Positions 1 to 9,000 of a DNA stretch of 64,000 bases are shown here, piece after piece. The stretch is from G963674665 sp964609625 (GTDB taxonomy: Bacteria > Desulfobacterota > Desulfovibrionia > Desulfovibrionales > Desulfovibrionaceae). Positions within the stretch are counted from its first letter, which is position 1. Each line of letters begins with the position of its first letter. The stretch is taken from the NCBI GenBank assembly GCA_964609625.1, contig CAZSRS010000016.1, forward strand, positions 1-64,000. The letters run 5' to 3'. A program made the position numbers and the translations under genes. The notes under the pieces were generated by a model that saw only the letters and a program-made list of their open reading frames with translations, ran no database searches and was not told the origin of the DNA.

Positions 1-484
1 TCTGCCCCTTGGCGATGGACACGATGCCCGAGCGGATGATCTCCGAGGCGTAGGCCCCCTCGAACAGGCTCAGGGCCAGCACGGCGGAGATGAAGCGCCC
101 CATGTCCACCACGGGCGAGAGCACAAAATAGATGAAGAAGATCTGCACCAGCAAGGGGGTGTTGCGCACGGTCTCCAGGTAGGCGCGGGCGATCCAGCGC
201 CCTACCATGGAGTCCGAGAGCCGGAGCATGGCCGCGCCCAGGCCGCAGACAAAGGCCAGACCGAATGCCGCGCCCGTGAGCTTGAAGGTCATCCACAGCC
301 CCTGCAGCAAGGGGCCCTGATGCCAGACGCCGTCCTGGAAGAACAGAATGTACCGGGGCACGCGATACCACTGCCAGTGGTAGCCCAAGCGCTCCGCACC
401 CTGAAGGGTCAGGTACACCAGCCCCGCGCAGAGGAGCGCGAAGAGGAGGATGTCGCGGATGTTCTTGTCGGTTCGAGCGTGCAC
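1..484 (-). CDS. Amino-acid ABC transporter permease (HisM/GlnP type), 3' end cut by window edge
   Basis: Inner-membrane permease subunit of a polar amino-acid ABC importer. The minus-strand frame is open from about 484 to the left edge. It contains a hydrophobic segment near the N-terminus, the family sequence around VRNTPLLVQIFF, and near the edge GAYASEIIRSGI, which is the conserved EAA-type loop that contacts the ATPase. About 161 residues are visible and the C-terminal end lies outside. No in-frame ATG was found. The GTG at 484 has AGGGGA about 10 bases upstream and is my choice of start, but the frame stays open further upstream, so the start is uncertain. Substrate cannot be told from the permease. 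Confidence 0.85.
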   Translation of the reverse strand, partial: MHARTDKNIRDILLFALLCAGLVYLTLQGAERLGYHWQWYRVPRYILFFQDGVWHQGPLLQGLWMTFKLTGAAFGLAFVCGLGAAMLRLSDSMVGRWIARAYLETVRNTPLLVQIFFIYFVLSPVVDMGRFISAVLALSLFEGAYASEIIRSGIVSIAKGQ

Positions 485-580
485 GTCGCGGTGATCCCCT
501 GGTTGCGGTGCGGTGACGGGCAGCCATTTGCATAGTGCATTTGCATCAGGATGACAAACGCATGCTGGAATAAAAGGAAG

Positions 581-618
581 AAAAAAAGGGCCCGGATTTG
601 GGCGGGGTCCTGTCCGGG
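581..618 (-). terminator. Rho-independent terminator of the methyltransferase gene
   Basis: Inverted repeat CCCGGA (591-596) / TCCGGG (613-618), followed on the minus strand by a run of seven T (complement of 581-587). It lies 37 bases past the stop of the gene at 655-1443, so the pgi-methyltransferase unit probably ends here and the permease gene is separate. Confidence 0.7.
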
Positions 619-654
619 TTCCGCGATGGTCTCACCCGTGAACAGGCGATTGAC

Positions 655-1443
655 CTACATCGAGTCGGGCGCCCTGTGCAGCAGCCAGCTGACGCATTGT
701 ACCTTGTCTTCCAGGATGCGGCACTCCTCCCGCTGCTCCTCTACGTAGTCCGCGAGAATCCGGGCCAGTTCCGGGTGCTCGGCAACGATTTCCGCTGCCC
801 TGGTCTCGATGCGCAGCTGATAACGGCGGTTCTGCTCGATGACGAAGGCCTGGGTGAAGCGATACTCCCTGAGTATCGTGTCGCCGTGGGCGGTGATCTG
901 GTTCAGGGCCTCATCCAGGGGGGCGAGTTGCTCGTAGCCGGGGTGGAGAATTTTCTTGTCCAGACGGTAGCCGTCGTCCAGGAGCATCAGACCATCGGGG
1001 CGTGTCATGGCACGCATGGCGCCCACGGTCTCCTCGAGGTTGCCCAGGACGTCTCCCACGGCGATGCAGAGCACGGCGTCAAAGGGTTCGGAGGGTACAA
1101 AGGTCCTGATGTCCGCGAGCCGGAACTCGCAGAGACGCTCCAGGCCGGCGTTTTTGGCCGTGTTGCGGGCATGCTCCACGAAGGGGGCGTAGAGGTCCAG
1201 GCCCAGGACATGGGCCTTGAACTCCTGGGCCACGGCCAGGGAAATGGCGCCCTTGCCCGCGCCCAGGTCCAGCACCCTGGAGCGGGGGCCGATGCCGGAC
1301 CCGGCCAGAAAATCCAATACCACTTCTGGCGCGCCTCCAAGGGCGTGGAAATCGCGCAGCAGCCACTCCATGTAGGGCAGCAGGGCCGGGTGCACGCCGA
1401 AGGGGTTGGGGGGCGGGGAGTTCCGATGGTAGGTCATGGTCAA
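655..1443 (-). CDS. Class I SAM-dependent methyltransferase, substrate unknown
   Basis: 262-residue Rossmann-fold methyltransferase. Motif I VLDLGAGKGAISLAVA (about residues 57-72) binds SAM, LGLDLYAPF is the acidic-loop strand, and DAVLCIAVGDVLGNLEE is the motif IV region. The C-terminal third (EIVAEHPELARILADYVEEQREECR) is helical and could carry the substrate lid. It starts at an ATG with AGGAAC upstream. It follows pgi on the same strand after 24 bases and is probably co-transcribed with it. Nothing in the sequence identifies the methyl acceptor. Confidence 0.8.
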   Translation of the reverse strand: MTMTYHRNSPPPNPFGVHPALLPYMEWLLRDFHALGGAPEVVLDFLAGSGIGPRSRVLDLGAGKGAISLAVAQEFKAHVLGLDLYAPFVEHARNTAKNAGLERLCEFRLADIRTFVPSEPFDAVLCIAVGDVLGNLEETVGAMRAMTRPDGLMLLDDGYRLDKKILHPGYEQLAPLDEALNQITAHGDTILREYRFTQAFVIEQNRRYQLRIETRAAEIVAEHPELARILADYVEEQREECRILEDKVQCVSWLLHRAPDSM

Positions 1444-1467
1444 TTGTTCCTAAGGCTTCTTTTCATC

Positions 1468-3117
1468 CTAACGCCCGCAACGCATGCGCTTCCAGGCGTT
1501 GATCAGGCCGTTGGTGGAGCTGTCGTGCCCCCGCACCGGCTCGTCGTTCAGCAGTTCTGGCAGGATGGCCGTGGCCAGCTGCTTGCCCAGTTCCACGCCC
1601 CACTGGTCAAAGGAATTGACCCGCCAGATGCAGCCCTGCACGAAGATCTTGTGCTCGTAGAGCGCGATGAGCGCCCCAAGGTTCCTGGGCGTGAGCAGGG
1701 GGTAGAGGATGGAACTGGTGGGGCGGTTACCGGGGAAGACCTTGTGTTGCAGCATTTTCTGGATGTCCTCCTCGGACTTCCCCGCCACCGCGAGTTCCTG
1801 GCGGGCCTCGGCCTCGGTCTTGCCGCGCATCAGGGCCTCGGTCTGGGCAAAGAAGTTGGAGAGCAGGAGTTCATGCATCTCCCCACGCGGGTTCAGGCCG
1901 CGGGCCGGAGCCAGGAAGTCGCAGGGCACGAGTTTGGTTCCCTGGTGGATGAGCTGGTAGAAGGCGTGCTGGCCGTTGGTGCCTGGTTCGCCCCAGATGA
2001 TGGCGCCGGTCTGGTAGTCCACCATCTGGCCGTCCAGGGTGGCGCTTTTACCGTTGCTCTCCATGTCGCCCTGTTGCAGGTAGGCGGGGAAGCGCTCCAG
2101 ATACTGGTCGTAGGGCAGCACGGCGTGGGATTCGGCGCCCAGGAAGTTGTTGTACCACACCCCGAGCAGGGCCATGATCACGGGCATGTTCCGTTCCAGG
2201 GGCGCGGTGCGGAAGTGTTCGTCCATGGCGTGCGCCCCGGACAGCAGTTCCTCGAAGTACCCGAAGCCGACGGACAGGGCGATGGACAGGCCGATGGCCG
2301 ACCACAGGGAGTAGCGCCCCCCGACCCAGTCCCAGAATTCGAACATGTTTTGCGTGTCGATGCCGAAGTCGGCCACGCCCTTTTCGTTGGTGGAGAGCGC
2401 CACGAAGTGCCTGGCCACGGCCGAGGGGTCGCCGGCGTGCTCCAGCAGCCAGGCGCGCGCCGCGTGGGCGTTGGCCAGGGTTTCCTGGGTGGTGAAGGTC
2501 TTGGAGGCGATGATGAACAGGGTGCGCTCGGGCTGGAGCCGCTTCAGGGTCTCGGCGATGTGCGTGGGGTCCACGTTGGAGACGAAGTGTGTACGGATGC
2601 CGGGGCGGGAGTAATGCGCCAGGGCGCGGGTGACCATCACCGGCCCCAGGTCCGAGCCGCCGATGCCCAGGTTGACCACGTCCGTGATGGTCTGGCCGGT
2701 GTAGCCTGTCCACTCCCCTGCATGAACCCGGGCGACGAAGTCGCGCATCTTCTCCAGCACCGCGTTCACGCCGGGCATGACGTCCTTGCCGTCCACGAGC
2801 ATGGGGCGGTTGGAGCGGTTGCGCAGGGCCACGTGCAGCACGGCGCGGTTCTCGGTGACGTTGATCTTCTCTCCGGAAAACATGGCCTCGCGCCGGGCTT
2901 CCACGCCCTGCTCCCTGGCCAGTGCCAGGAGCAGATCCATGGTCGCGCGGCTGATGCGGTGCTTGGAGTAGTCGAGGAGCAGGTCACAGGCCGAGAGGGA
3001 GAAGGTGTCGAAGCGGTCGGGGTCCACGGCGAACAGATCGCGCATATGCACGTCGGCCATGGTCGCGGCGTGGACCTTCAGGGCTTTCCAGGCTGCGGAC
3101 TGGGTAGGCAGGGTCAT
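1468..3117 (-). CDS. pgi: Glucose-6-phosphate isomerase
   Basis: 549-residue phosphoglucose isomerase, interconverting glucose-6-phosphate and fructose-6-phosphate in the cytoplasm. It shows the sugar-phosphate signature NLGIGGSDLGPVMVTRAL, the catalytic stretch YDQYLERFPAYLQQGDMESNGKS, and the C-terminal signature SFDQWGVELGKQLA. Length equals the E. coli enzyme (549), so it is full length. Start ATG has GGGAG in the preceding 12 bases. The upstream neighbour ugd is divergent, and both enzymes feed sugar-phosphate and UDP-sugar pools. Confidence 0.97.
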   Translation of the reverse strand: MTLPTQSAAWKALKVHAATMADVHMRDLFAVDPDRFDTFSLSACDLLLDYSKHRISRATMDLLLALAREQGVEARREAMFSGEKINVTENRAVLHVALRNRSNRPMLVDGKDVMPGVNAVLEKMRDFVARVHAGEWTGYTGQTITDVVNLGIGGSDLGPVMVTRALAHYSRPGIRTHFVSNVDPTHIAETLKRLQPERTLFIIASKTFTTQETLANAHAARAWLLEHAGDPSAVARHFVALSTNEKGVADFGIDTQNMFEFWDWVGGRYSLWSAIGLSIALSVGFGYFEELLSGAHAMDEHFRTAPLERNMPVIMALLGVWYNNFLGAESHAVLPYDQYLERFPAYLQQGDMESNGKSATLDGQMVDYQTGAIIWGEPGTNGQHAFYQLIHQGTKLVPCDFLAPARGLNPRGEMHELLLSNFFAQTEALMRGKTEAEARQELAVAGKSEEDIQKMLQHKVFPGNRPTSSILYPLLTPRNLGALIALYEHKIFVQGCIWRVNSFDQWGVELGKQLATAILPELLNDEPVRGHDSSTNGLINAWKRMRCGR

Positions 3118-3445
3118 GGGGCGCTCCCGCGGGGTTGTGGATTGGCCGGGAGAGGTTCCCGGCTGACCGGTGTCCCCGGCTCATTTTTGTGTTGCCTTTC
3201 ATCGAGGCAAGGTCATAGTCTCGCATGGCGTTATATCGTGCGCGACGGTAAAGAGCAATGTATTGAAGAGATAGGGGGGAGACAGGGTGTTGCAGGAAGT
3301 TGGGCAGAGTTGATTTGCAGCTGAAAATAAGGGAATAACAGTCGTGTCGGGAGCACGTTGACGGAAATGTGGGGAACGGATAGGTGTCGAGTCCTTCCGG
3401 ATCATGTTCTCTGGAACCATAACCTGCAAAGAGAAAGAGAAACGT
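3118..3445. other. Intergenic region between divergent pgi and ugd
   Basis: 328 bases, less GC-rich than its flanks, with no convincing gene (an 86-codon minus frame here lacks features). It contains two short inverted repeats, GCCGGGA/TCCCGGC (3145-3163) and TTGCCT/AGGCAA (3192-3210), and must hold the promoters of both flanking genes. A weak plus-strand candidate for ugd is TTGACG at 3358-3363, 17 bases from TAGGTG at 3381-3386. Confidence 0.5.
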
Positions 3446-4771
3446 ATGAATTTGTGCATAGTTGGAACCGGTTACGTGGGCCTTGTGAGCGCCGCCTGTT
3501 TTGCTGAGACGGGCAATTCCGTGTGTTGCGTGGACGTCAACCCCAAGGTGGTGGAATCCCTGTGCAGGGGTGAAGTGCACATCTATGAACCCGGACTCGA
3601 GGAAATGGTCCGCCGCAATTTCAAGGAGGGGCGCCTGCGCTTCACCACCGACCTCAAGGAAGGGTTGGGCGACGCCCTGCTGGTGTTCATCACCGTGGGC
3701 ACGCCCAGCAGAGAGGACGGCTCCTGCGACTTGAGCTACGTGCATCAGGTGGCCCGCGAAGTGGGACGACTCATGGAGGATTATAAGATCGTGGTGGATA
3801 AATCCACGGTGCCCGTGGGCACGGCCGATCAGGTCAAGGCGATCATCGGCGAGGAGTTGCAGAAACGCGGCAGGAACATCGAGTTCGACGTGGTCTCCAA
3901 CCCCGAGTTTCTCAAGGAAGGCGACGCCGTGGGCGACTTCATGAAGCCCGACCGGGTCATCGTGGGCACGGACAACGTGCGCACCGCCGAGATCCTCAAG
4001 GCCTTGTACGCGCCTTACGCCCGCAACAGGGAAAAAATGATGGTCATGGGCGTGCGCAGCGCGGAGATGACCAAGTACGCGGCCAACTGCATGCTGGCCA
4101 CCAAGATTTCCTTCATTAACGAGATCGCCAACATCTGTGAACGCGTGGGCGCCGACGTCCGCGACGTGCGCATGGGCATCGGCTCGGACCAGCGCATTGG
4201 CTACAGCTTCATCTACCCAGGCGTGGGTTACGGCGGCTCCTGCTTTCCCAAGGATGTAAAGGCCCTGATCCAGACCGCCGCGGCCAGCGGCTACGAGCCG
4301 CAGTTGCTCAATGCCGTTGACGATGTGAACAACAGGCAGAAACTCCTGCTGGGGCGCAAGATCTGCGACCACTTCGCGAAAGAGGGCGGCGTACGGGGCA
4401 AGGTCCTGGCCCTCTGGGGCCTGTCCTTCAAGCCCAACACCGACGACGTGCGCGAGGCCGCGGCCCTGTCCATCATACGTCACGTGGTCGCGCAGGGCAT
4501 GCGCGTGCGGGCCTTTGATCCCGTGGCCGGCGCCAATGCGGCCAGAGAGCTGGCTGACTTGGCCGAGGTGGCCATCGTGGACGAGCAGTACGAGGCACTG
4601 GAGGGGGCCGACGCCCTGGCCGTGGTCACGGAGTGGAACCAGTTCCGCAGCCCGGACTTTGCCCGGATCAAGACCGCCCTGCGCTCTTCCGTGATTTTTG
4701 ACGGGCGCAACTTGTACTCGACCCGGTTGTTGGCGGAAATGGGACTGAAACGCTATGGCGTGGGGCGTTGA
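3446..4771 (+). CDS. ugd: UDP-glucose 6-dehydrogenase
   Basis: 441-residue nucleotide-sugar dehydrogenase, oxidising UDP-glucose to UDP-glucuronate with 2 NAD+, a precursor for surface polysaccharides. The N-terminal NAD-binding Rossmann motif GTGYVGLVSAACFAETG directly follows the start. STVPVGTAD and EFLKEGDAVGDFMKPDR are the substrate loops, and YPGVGYGGSCFPKDVKAL carries the catalytic cysteine. FKPNTDDVREA and the C-terminal UDP-binding domain are intact. The ATG at 3446 is chosen because the Rossmann strand begins four residues later; a longer in-frame extension to 3404 adds only charged, non-conserved residues. Confidence 0.97.
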   Translation: MNLCIVGTGYVGLVSAACFAETGNSVCCVDVNPKVVESLCRGEVHIYEPGLEEMVRRNFKEGRLRFTTDLKEGLGDALLVFITVGTPSREDGSCDLSYVHQVAREVGRLMEDYKIVVDKSTVPVGTADQVKAIIGEELQKRGRNIEFDVVSNPEFLKEGDAVGDFMKPDRVIVGTDNVRTAEILKALYAPYARNREKMMVMGVRSAEMTKYAANCMLATKISFINEIANICERVGADVRDVRMGIGSDQRIGYSFIYPGVGYGGSCFPKDVKALIQTAAASGYEPQLLNAVDDVNNRQKLLLGRKICDHFAKEGGVRGKVLALWGLSFKPNTDDVREAAALSIIRHVVAQGMRVRAFDPVAGANAARELADLAEVAIVDEQYEALEGADALAVVTEWNQFRSPDFARIKTALRSSVIFDGRNLYSTRLLAEMGLKRYGVGR

Positions 4772-4791
4772 ACGCAGGGTACCCGAAGGAC

Positions 4792-5007
4792 TCAGCTCAC
4801 AAGGCGCATACAAGTGCGCAATTGCAGCTCCATGAGGATGATGCGCTCATAGTCTTGGGAATAGATGTTTTCATGGGACATTTCTTCTTCGAGAAATTTT
4901 TCAAGATACTGGGTTTCCTCCCAGAAATCGAGAAGTTCGTCGTCACCGAGGGACTTGATTTGCTCTGACAGGGGGAAGTCTTCGGTTTGCATGAAAAATC
5001 GCCCCAT
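4792..5007 (-). CDS. Small acidic conserved-looking protein of unknown function
   Basis: 71 residues, strongly acidic (stretches such as DDELLDFWEE and FLEEEMSHENIYSQDYE), with no membrane segment or signal peptide. The ATG at 5007 has a very good ribosome binding site, AAGGAG with a 9-base spacer, which fixes this start and argues that the gene is real. The gene converges on ugd, with the two stops about 20 bases apart and no obvious terminator between them. I do not recognise the family. Confidence 0.65.
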   Translation of the reverse strand: MGRFFMQTEDFPLSEQIKSLGDDELLDFWEETQYLEKFLEEEMSHENIYSQDYERIILMELQLRTCMRLVS

Positions 5008-5066
5008 GTATGTATGCTCCTTGCCTGAGGGTGTTGGGGAGTACGTATCTGGACGAGCAGCGGACG

Positions 5067-5094
5067 TCAACAGGCTGGACAGCCAGCCTGTTGA
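5067..5094. repeat. Perfect 12-base inverted repeat with 4-base loop
   Basis: TCAACAGGCTGG (5067-5078), loop ACAG, CCAGCCTGTTGA (5083-5094). The stem is strong, but neither strand has a T-run after it, so it is not a textbook intrinsic terminator. It contains the stop of the putative small gene on the minus strand. It could be a copy of a dispersed palindromic element or a transcript 3'-end stabiliser. Confidence 0.75.
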
Positions 5095-5312
5095 AAAAGA
5101 TCCCGCTGATCATAAATACATCGAAGCCCGAGCGGCAGGTCGCGGGACATGCCCTCACGGAAAAGTTGCAGGGGGCGCGGCGTGATACCCCACGCACCGG
5201 GTGTCTGCCTGAGGTTCTTCAGGTGAAGTCCGTGTTCCACTTGTGTTTCGACTGAAATGATCTTACAACGCATCCTGAGGGTACGAGACACTTCCTTGAG
5301 GAGTTTGGCCAT
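5067..5312 (-). CDS. Possible small protein, unknown
   Basis: 81-codon minus frame starting MAKLLKEVSRTLRMR at an ATG (5312) with GGAG seven bases upstream. It is basic and ends FQQAGCPAC. The last codons and the stop lie inside a perfect 12-base inverted repeat. The ribosome binding site is the main argument in favour. Against it are its short length, the lack of any recognised motif and its position in an otherwise regulatory gap upstream of cheW. It may be a chance frame. Confidence 0.35.
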   Translation of the reverse strand: MAKLLKEVSRTLRMRCKIISVETQVEHGLHLKNLRQTPGAWGITPRPLQLFREGMSRDLPLGLRCIYDQRDLFQQAGCPAC

Positions 5313-5417
5313 TGGCATTCTCCGGCCAAATGAGGTAGGCTTCCCGCCTATACATTGCTTGACTGGGCGGAGGACGGACTAAACACGGCGGATAGTCATC
5401 GAGCAAAGAGGACGCCC
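5095..5417. other. Leader/promoter region upstream of cheW
   Basis: Apart from the doubtful minus-strand small frame, this stretch has no gene. It includes a short hairpin TAGGC/GCCTA around 5335-5351 and a TTGACT box at about 5359-5364, which could be the -35 of a cheW promoter, but no good -10 follows at standard spacing. Confidence 0.35.
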
Positions 5418-5894
5418 ATGGAAGAAACGCAGAAAAGACAGGATGCGGAGTTGCTGCAGCTCGTCACCTTCAGCATCGGCGAGGAAGAGTTCGGCGTGGA
5501 CATTCTCAAGGTGCAGGAAATCATTCGCACCATGGAGATAACCAAGGTCCCGCGCGCACCGGCCTTTGTTGAAGGGGTCATCAACCTTCGGGGCAAGGTC
5601 ATTCCCATAATCGACCTGCGACGGCGATTCGGATTGCAATCCAGGGATCACGACAAACACACCCGGATCATCGTCATCGAGATCAGTAACATGATCGTGG
5701 GGTTTGTGGTGGACTCGGTTTCGGAAGTCTTGCGCATTCCGGCCAATACCGTGGAGCCGCCTCCGCCCGTGGTCGCCGGGTTGGAATCCGAGTACATAAG
5801 CGGTGTGGGCAAGCTGGAGGACCGGTTGCTCATCCTGCTCGATTTGGATCGTTTGCTATCGGGTGAAGAACGCAGCATGTTGCATCATATCTGA
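5418..5894 (+). CDS. cheW: Chemotaxis coupling protein CheW
   Basis: 158-residue single-domain CheW, the adaptor linking methyl-accepting chemoreceptors to the CheA kinase. Typical features are the opening LVTFSIGEEEFGVDILKV, the receptor/CheA contact VPRAPAFVEGVINLRGKVIP, and the second beta-barrel half with GFVVDSVSEVLRIP. The ATG at 5418 is preceded by AAAGAGG and begins a sensible N-terminus. The longer frame from 5355 has no ribosome binding site. It is not next to other che genes, so it may be a stand-alone coupling protein serving a remote array. Confidence 0.93.
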   Translation: MEETQKRQDAELLQLVTFSIGEEEFGVDILKVQEIIRTMEITKVPRAPAFVEGVINLRGKVIPIIDLRRRFGLQSRDHDKHTRIIVIEISNMIVGFVVDSVSEVLRIPANTVEPPPPVVAGLESEYISGVGKLEDRLLILLDLDRLLSGEERSMLHHI

Positions 5895-5901
5895 GTACGG
5901 A

Positions 5902-5970
5902 GGTCTTCCCGGACACCCCGCCAAGAACGGGAGCCTTTTTCGGCCCTCCCCTTGCAAAAGGGGAGCGGCC
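5902..5970 (+). terminator. Terminator(s) after cheW
   Basis: Two hairpins in tandem. The first pairs TTCCCG (about 5906-5911) with CGGGA (about 5928-5932) and runs into GCC plus five T (5936-5940). The second is CTCCCC (5946-5951) / GGGGAG (5960-5965), flanked by GGC/GCC. The first has the form of a Rho-independent terminator and separates cheW from mfd. Confidence 0.6.
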
Positions 5971-6027
5971 TTGTTGTGTTCTGCATGACATCCCAACTAC
6001 TTCACATTGTATACAGCGATTACGACC

Positions 6028-9000
6028 ATGTCTTATGCTTTGCCCGCGATCGTGCAGGAAGTCCTCCACGGTCCGGGCCGTTCCGATACCATATGTAAAA
6101 GCGGTCCAGCCACGCTGGCGTTCCTGGCCAACGCGCTGCTCAGCCGGGGAGCGAGTCCCGTGGTTGTGGTCAAGGACCAAGCCGAACTGACCGCCGTCAA
6201 GGCCGTACTCAGATTGCTTTCTCCACGCACGCAGCATGACCTGCGCTATGAACAATGGTTGATCATGCCGGCGTGTGTGCATGCCGGCGGCCGTGGGGGG
6301 CGGCGGAGTCTGGAATGGCCCCGCCGGTTGGCCTGCCTGCACGCTCTGGACATCGGCGGTCCACGCGGTCTGTTGCTCACCGCGGACTGCCTGCTCGCCA
6401 AGTGGCCGCCCAGGAACTTCTTCGAGCACAACTCCCTGGAGCTGCGCAAGGGAGAGGAACTGTCTTCCGAACTGCTCCTGGAGCAGGCCGCGCTTTGGGG
6501 ATACGAGCGCGCTCCGCTTGTTTCCAGACCGGGCGAACTGGCCATGCGCGGCGATATCCTGGACATCTTCCCGCCGGGCTACGACACGGCGCTGCGGGTG
6601 GAATTCTTCGGGGACACCATCGACGATCTACGCCTTTTCGACCCCATCACCCAGTGCTCCAAGGCCGATGTACAGGAGGCGGTGATCCTGCCAGTCCGCC
6701 CCACGGTGGCCGATGCGGCGGCGGGTCGCCAGGCCAGGGAGTATTGGCGTTCCCTGCGCCTGGAAGGAGTGCTTGACGAATCCCTGGAGCAGGCCCTGCT
6801 CAGGGGGCTCGAGGAGGGGCGCGGACCGGAGTTTCCAGGCGTCATGTATCCCGACGCCTCGCTGCTGGAGGATTGGTTGCCGGTGAATCCGGTGTTGCTG
6901 CTGTCCTCCACCAGGGAGAAGGACGGACCGGGATTTGCCGCCTCTTATCTCGAAGAGTCCCTCTGGGCTTGGAACGAGTATTTCGAAAGCGAGGCCGCTA
7001 CGCTGCCACAGTCCTTGGTCCTTCGGGAGCCCGACACCCTTGATCCCGTGTTGCGGCAACGTCGGCGTTTGTTGTTCGAAGACCTGAGTATCGGGGTGGA
7101 GAAACGCGGCACCGACCTCCCCGAATTCACCCTGGAGGACTTCGACGGGCTGTTGGCCAGATTTCGGGAGCACCGGGAGGAGCAGGACAAAGATCGCCCC
7201 TGGCATACTTTGGTGGAATTGCTCGGAGACTGGGACCGCACCCGACGGCAGACCATCCTGGCCTTCCACAGCGAGCGGAGCCGCAGGAAGTTCCTCAAGC
7301 TGGCCGAGGAGGAAGGGCTGCGTTTTCATCTGGAGTACGACCACGGGGCCCAGGGGATATTTGCGCTGGTCGGGACCCTGGAACGGGGGCACGATCTGGC
7401 CTGGAGCCAGTCCCTGATCCTGGGGGAGCCGGTGTTGCAACCCCGCGCCGCGTTCAAGGCTAGGCCGCGGGATCGCGCCTTCGAGGGATTGAAGAGCTAT
7501 GAAGGGTTGGCCGCCGGGGACCTGCTCGTGCACCGCGACTATGGGTTGGGGCGTTTCGGTGGGCTCACACGCCTGGAGATCGGCGGTGTGGCCAACGACT
7601 ATCTCCTGCTGCTCTTCCAGGGCGAGGACAAGCTCTATCTCCCGGTTGACCGTCTTTCGCAGGTGCAACCTTACAAGGGCGTGGGGGAAGATGAGCCGAT
7701 GCTGGACAAGCTCGGGGGCGTCGGCTGGACCCGGACCCGGGAAAAGGCCCGCAGGGCCATCGAACAAATAGCCCGCGATCTGGTGGAGATGTACGCCTAC
7801 CGCAAGGTGGCCAAGGGATATTCCTACGGTCCGCTGAACGAGATGTACCGCGAGTTCGAGGCCTCCTTTGGCTTCGAGGAGACGCCGGATCAAGCCCGGG
7901 CCATCCAGGACGTGCTCGAGGACATGGAGCGCCCCGAGCCCATGGATCGGCTGGTTTGTGGCGACGTGGGCTTCGGCAAGACCGAGGTGGCCATGCGTGC
8001 CGCCTTCCGCGCGGCTTTGGAGGGCAGGCAGGTGGCCTTGCTCTGCCCCACCACGGTGCTGGCCGAACAGCATTACCAGAATTTTCGGGGCCGCCTGCAA
8101 GGATTCCCGGTGAACGTGGGCATGCTCAGCCGCTTCGTGCCGCCCAAGAAGCAAGCCCAGGTCCTGGAGGCAACCCGACGTGGTCAGGTGGACATCCTCA
8201 TCGGCACGCACCGGCTGCTTTCCAAGGACGTGGTGATTCCCAACCTGGGATTGCTGGTCCTGGACGAGGAGCAGCGTTTCGGGGTCAAGCACAAGGAGCG
8301 GCTCAAGACCATGCGCAAGACCATCGACGCGTTGACCCTGACGGCCACGCCCATTCCCCGCACCTTGCAGCTTTCCCTTTCGGGCATTCGGGAACTCAGC
8401 GTCATCGAGACCCCGCCGCGGGAGCGCAAGGCTGTGGAGACGGCCATTCTGGAACGTGATTCCGCGCAGCTCAGGGCCGTCCTGGAGCGTGAGTTGCAAC
8501 GCGAGGGCCAAGTGTTCTGGGTGCATAACCGGGTCCAGGGATTGGAAAGGGTGGAAGCTTATGTTCGCGAACTGGTTCCGGGTGCCAGGGTGGCCCAGGC
8601 CCACGGCCAGATGCCGGAGCGCCGGCTCGAGGAGGTCATGCACCTGTTCTGGCATGGTGAGATCGACGTGCTGGTCTGCACCGCCATCATCGAATCAGGG
8701 CTTGACTTTCCCCGCGCCAATACCCTGGTGGTGGACCAGGCCCAGATGTTCGGACTGGGGCAGCTCTATCAGCTCCGCGGCCGGGTAGGGCGTTCGGATC
8801 GTCAGGCCTACGCCTATTTCGTGGTCCCTGACCTGGAGCGGCTCAACGAGGTGACACGCAAGCGGTTGAAAATCATTCTGGACATGGACTATCTTGGTGC
8901 CGGTTTCCAAGTGGCCATGGAAGACTTACGGCTCAGGGGCGCCGGCAACATCCTTGGTGAATCTCAATCAGGGCATATTGCCAAGGTAGGACTGGACCTT

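Noticed and set aside
598..3324. 908-codon open frame on the plus strand
   Set aside because: Antisense to the methyltransferase and pgi, which have full family motifs. Long antisense frames are expected in high-GC DNA.
2984..4813. 609-codon minus-strand frame
   Set aside because: Antisense to ugd and crossing the pgi-ugd intergenic region; His/Gly/Val-biased composition without motifs.
6628..8655. 675-codon minus-strand frame
   Set aside because: Shadow of mfd; low-complexity Gln/Leu/His-rich translation with no domain.
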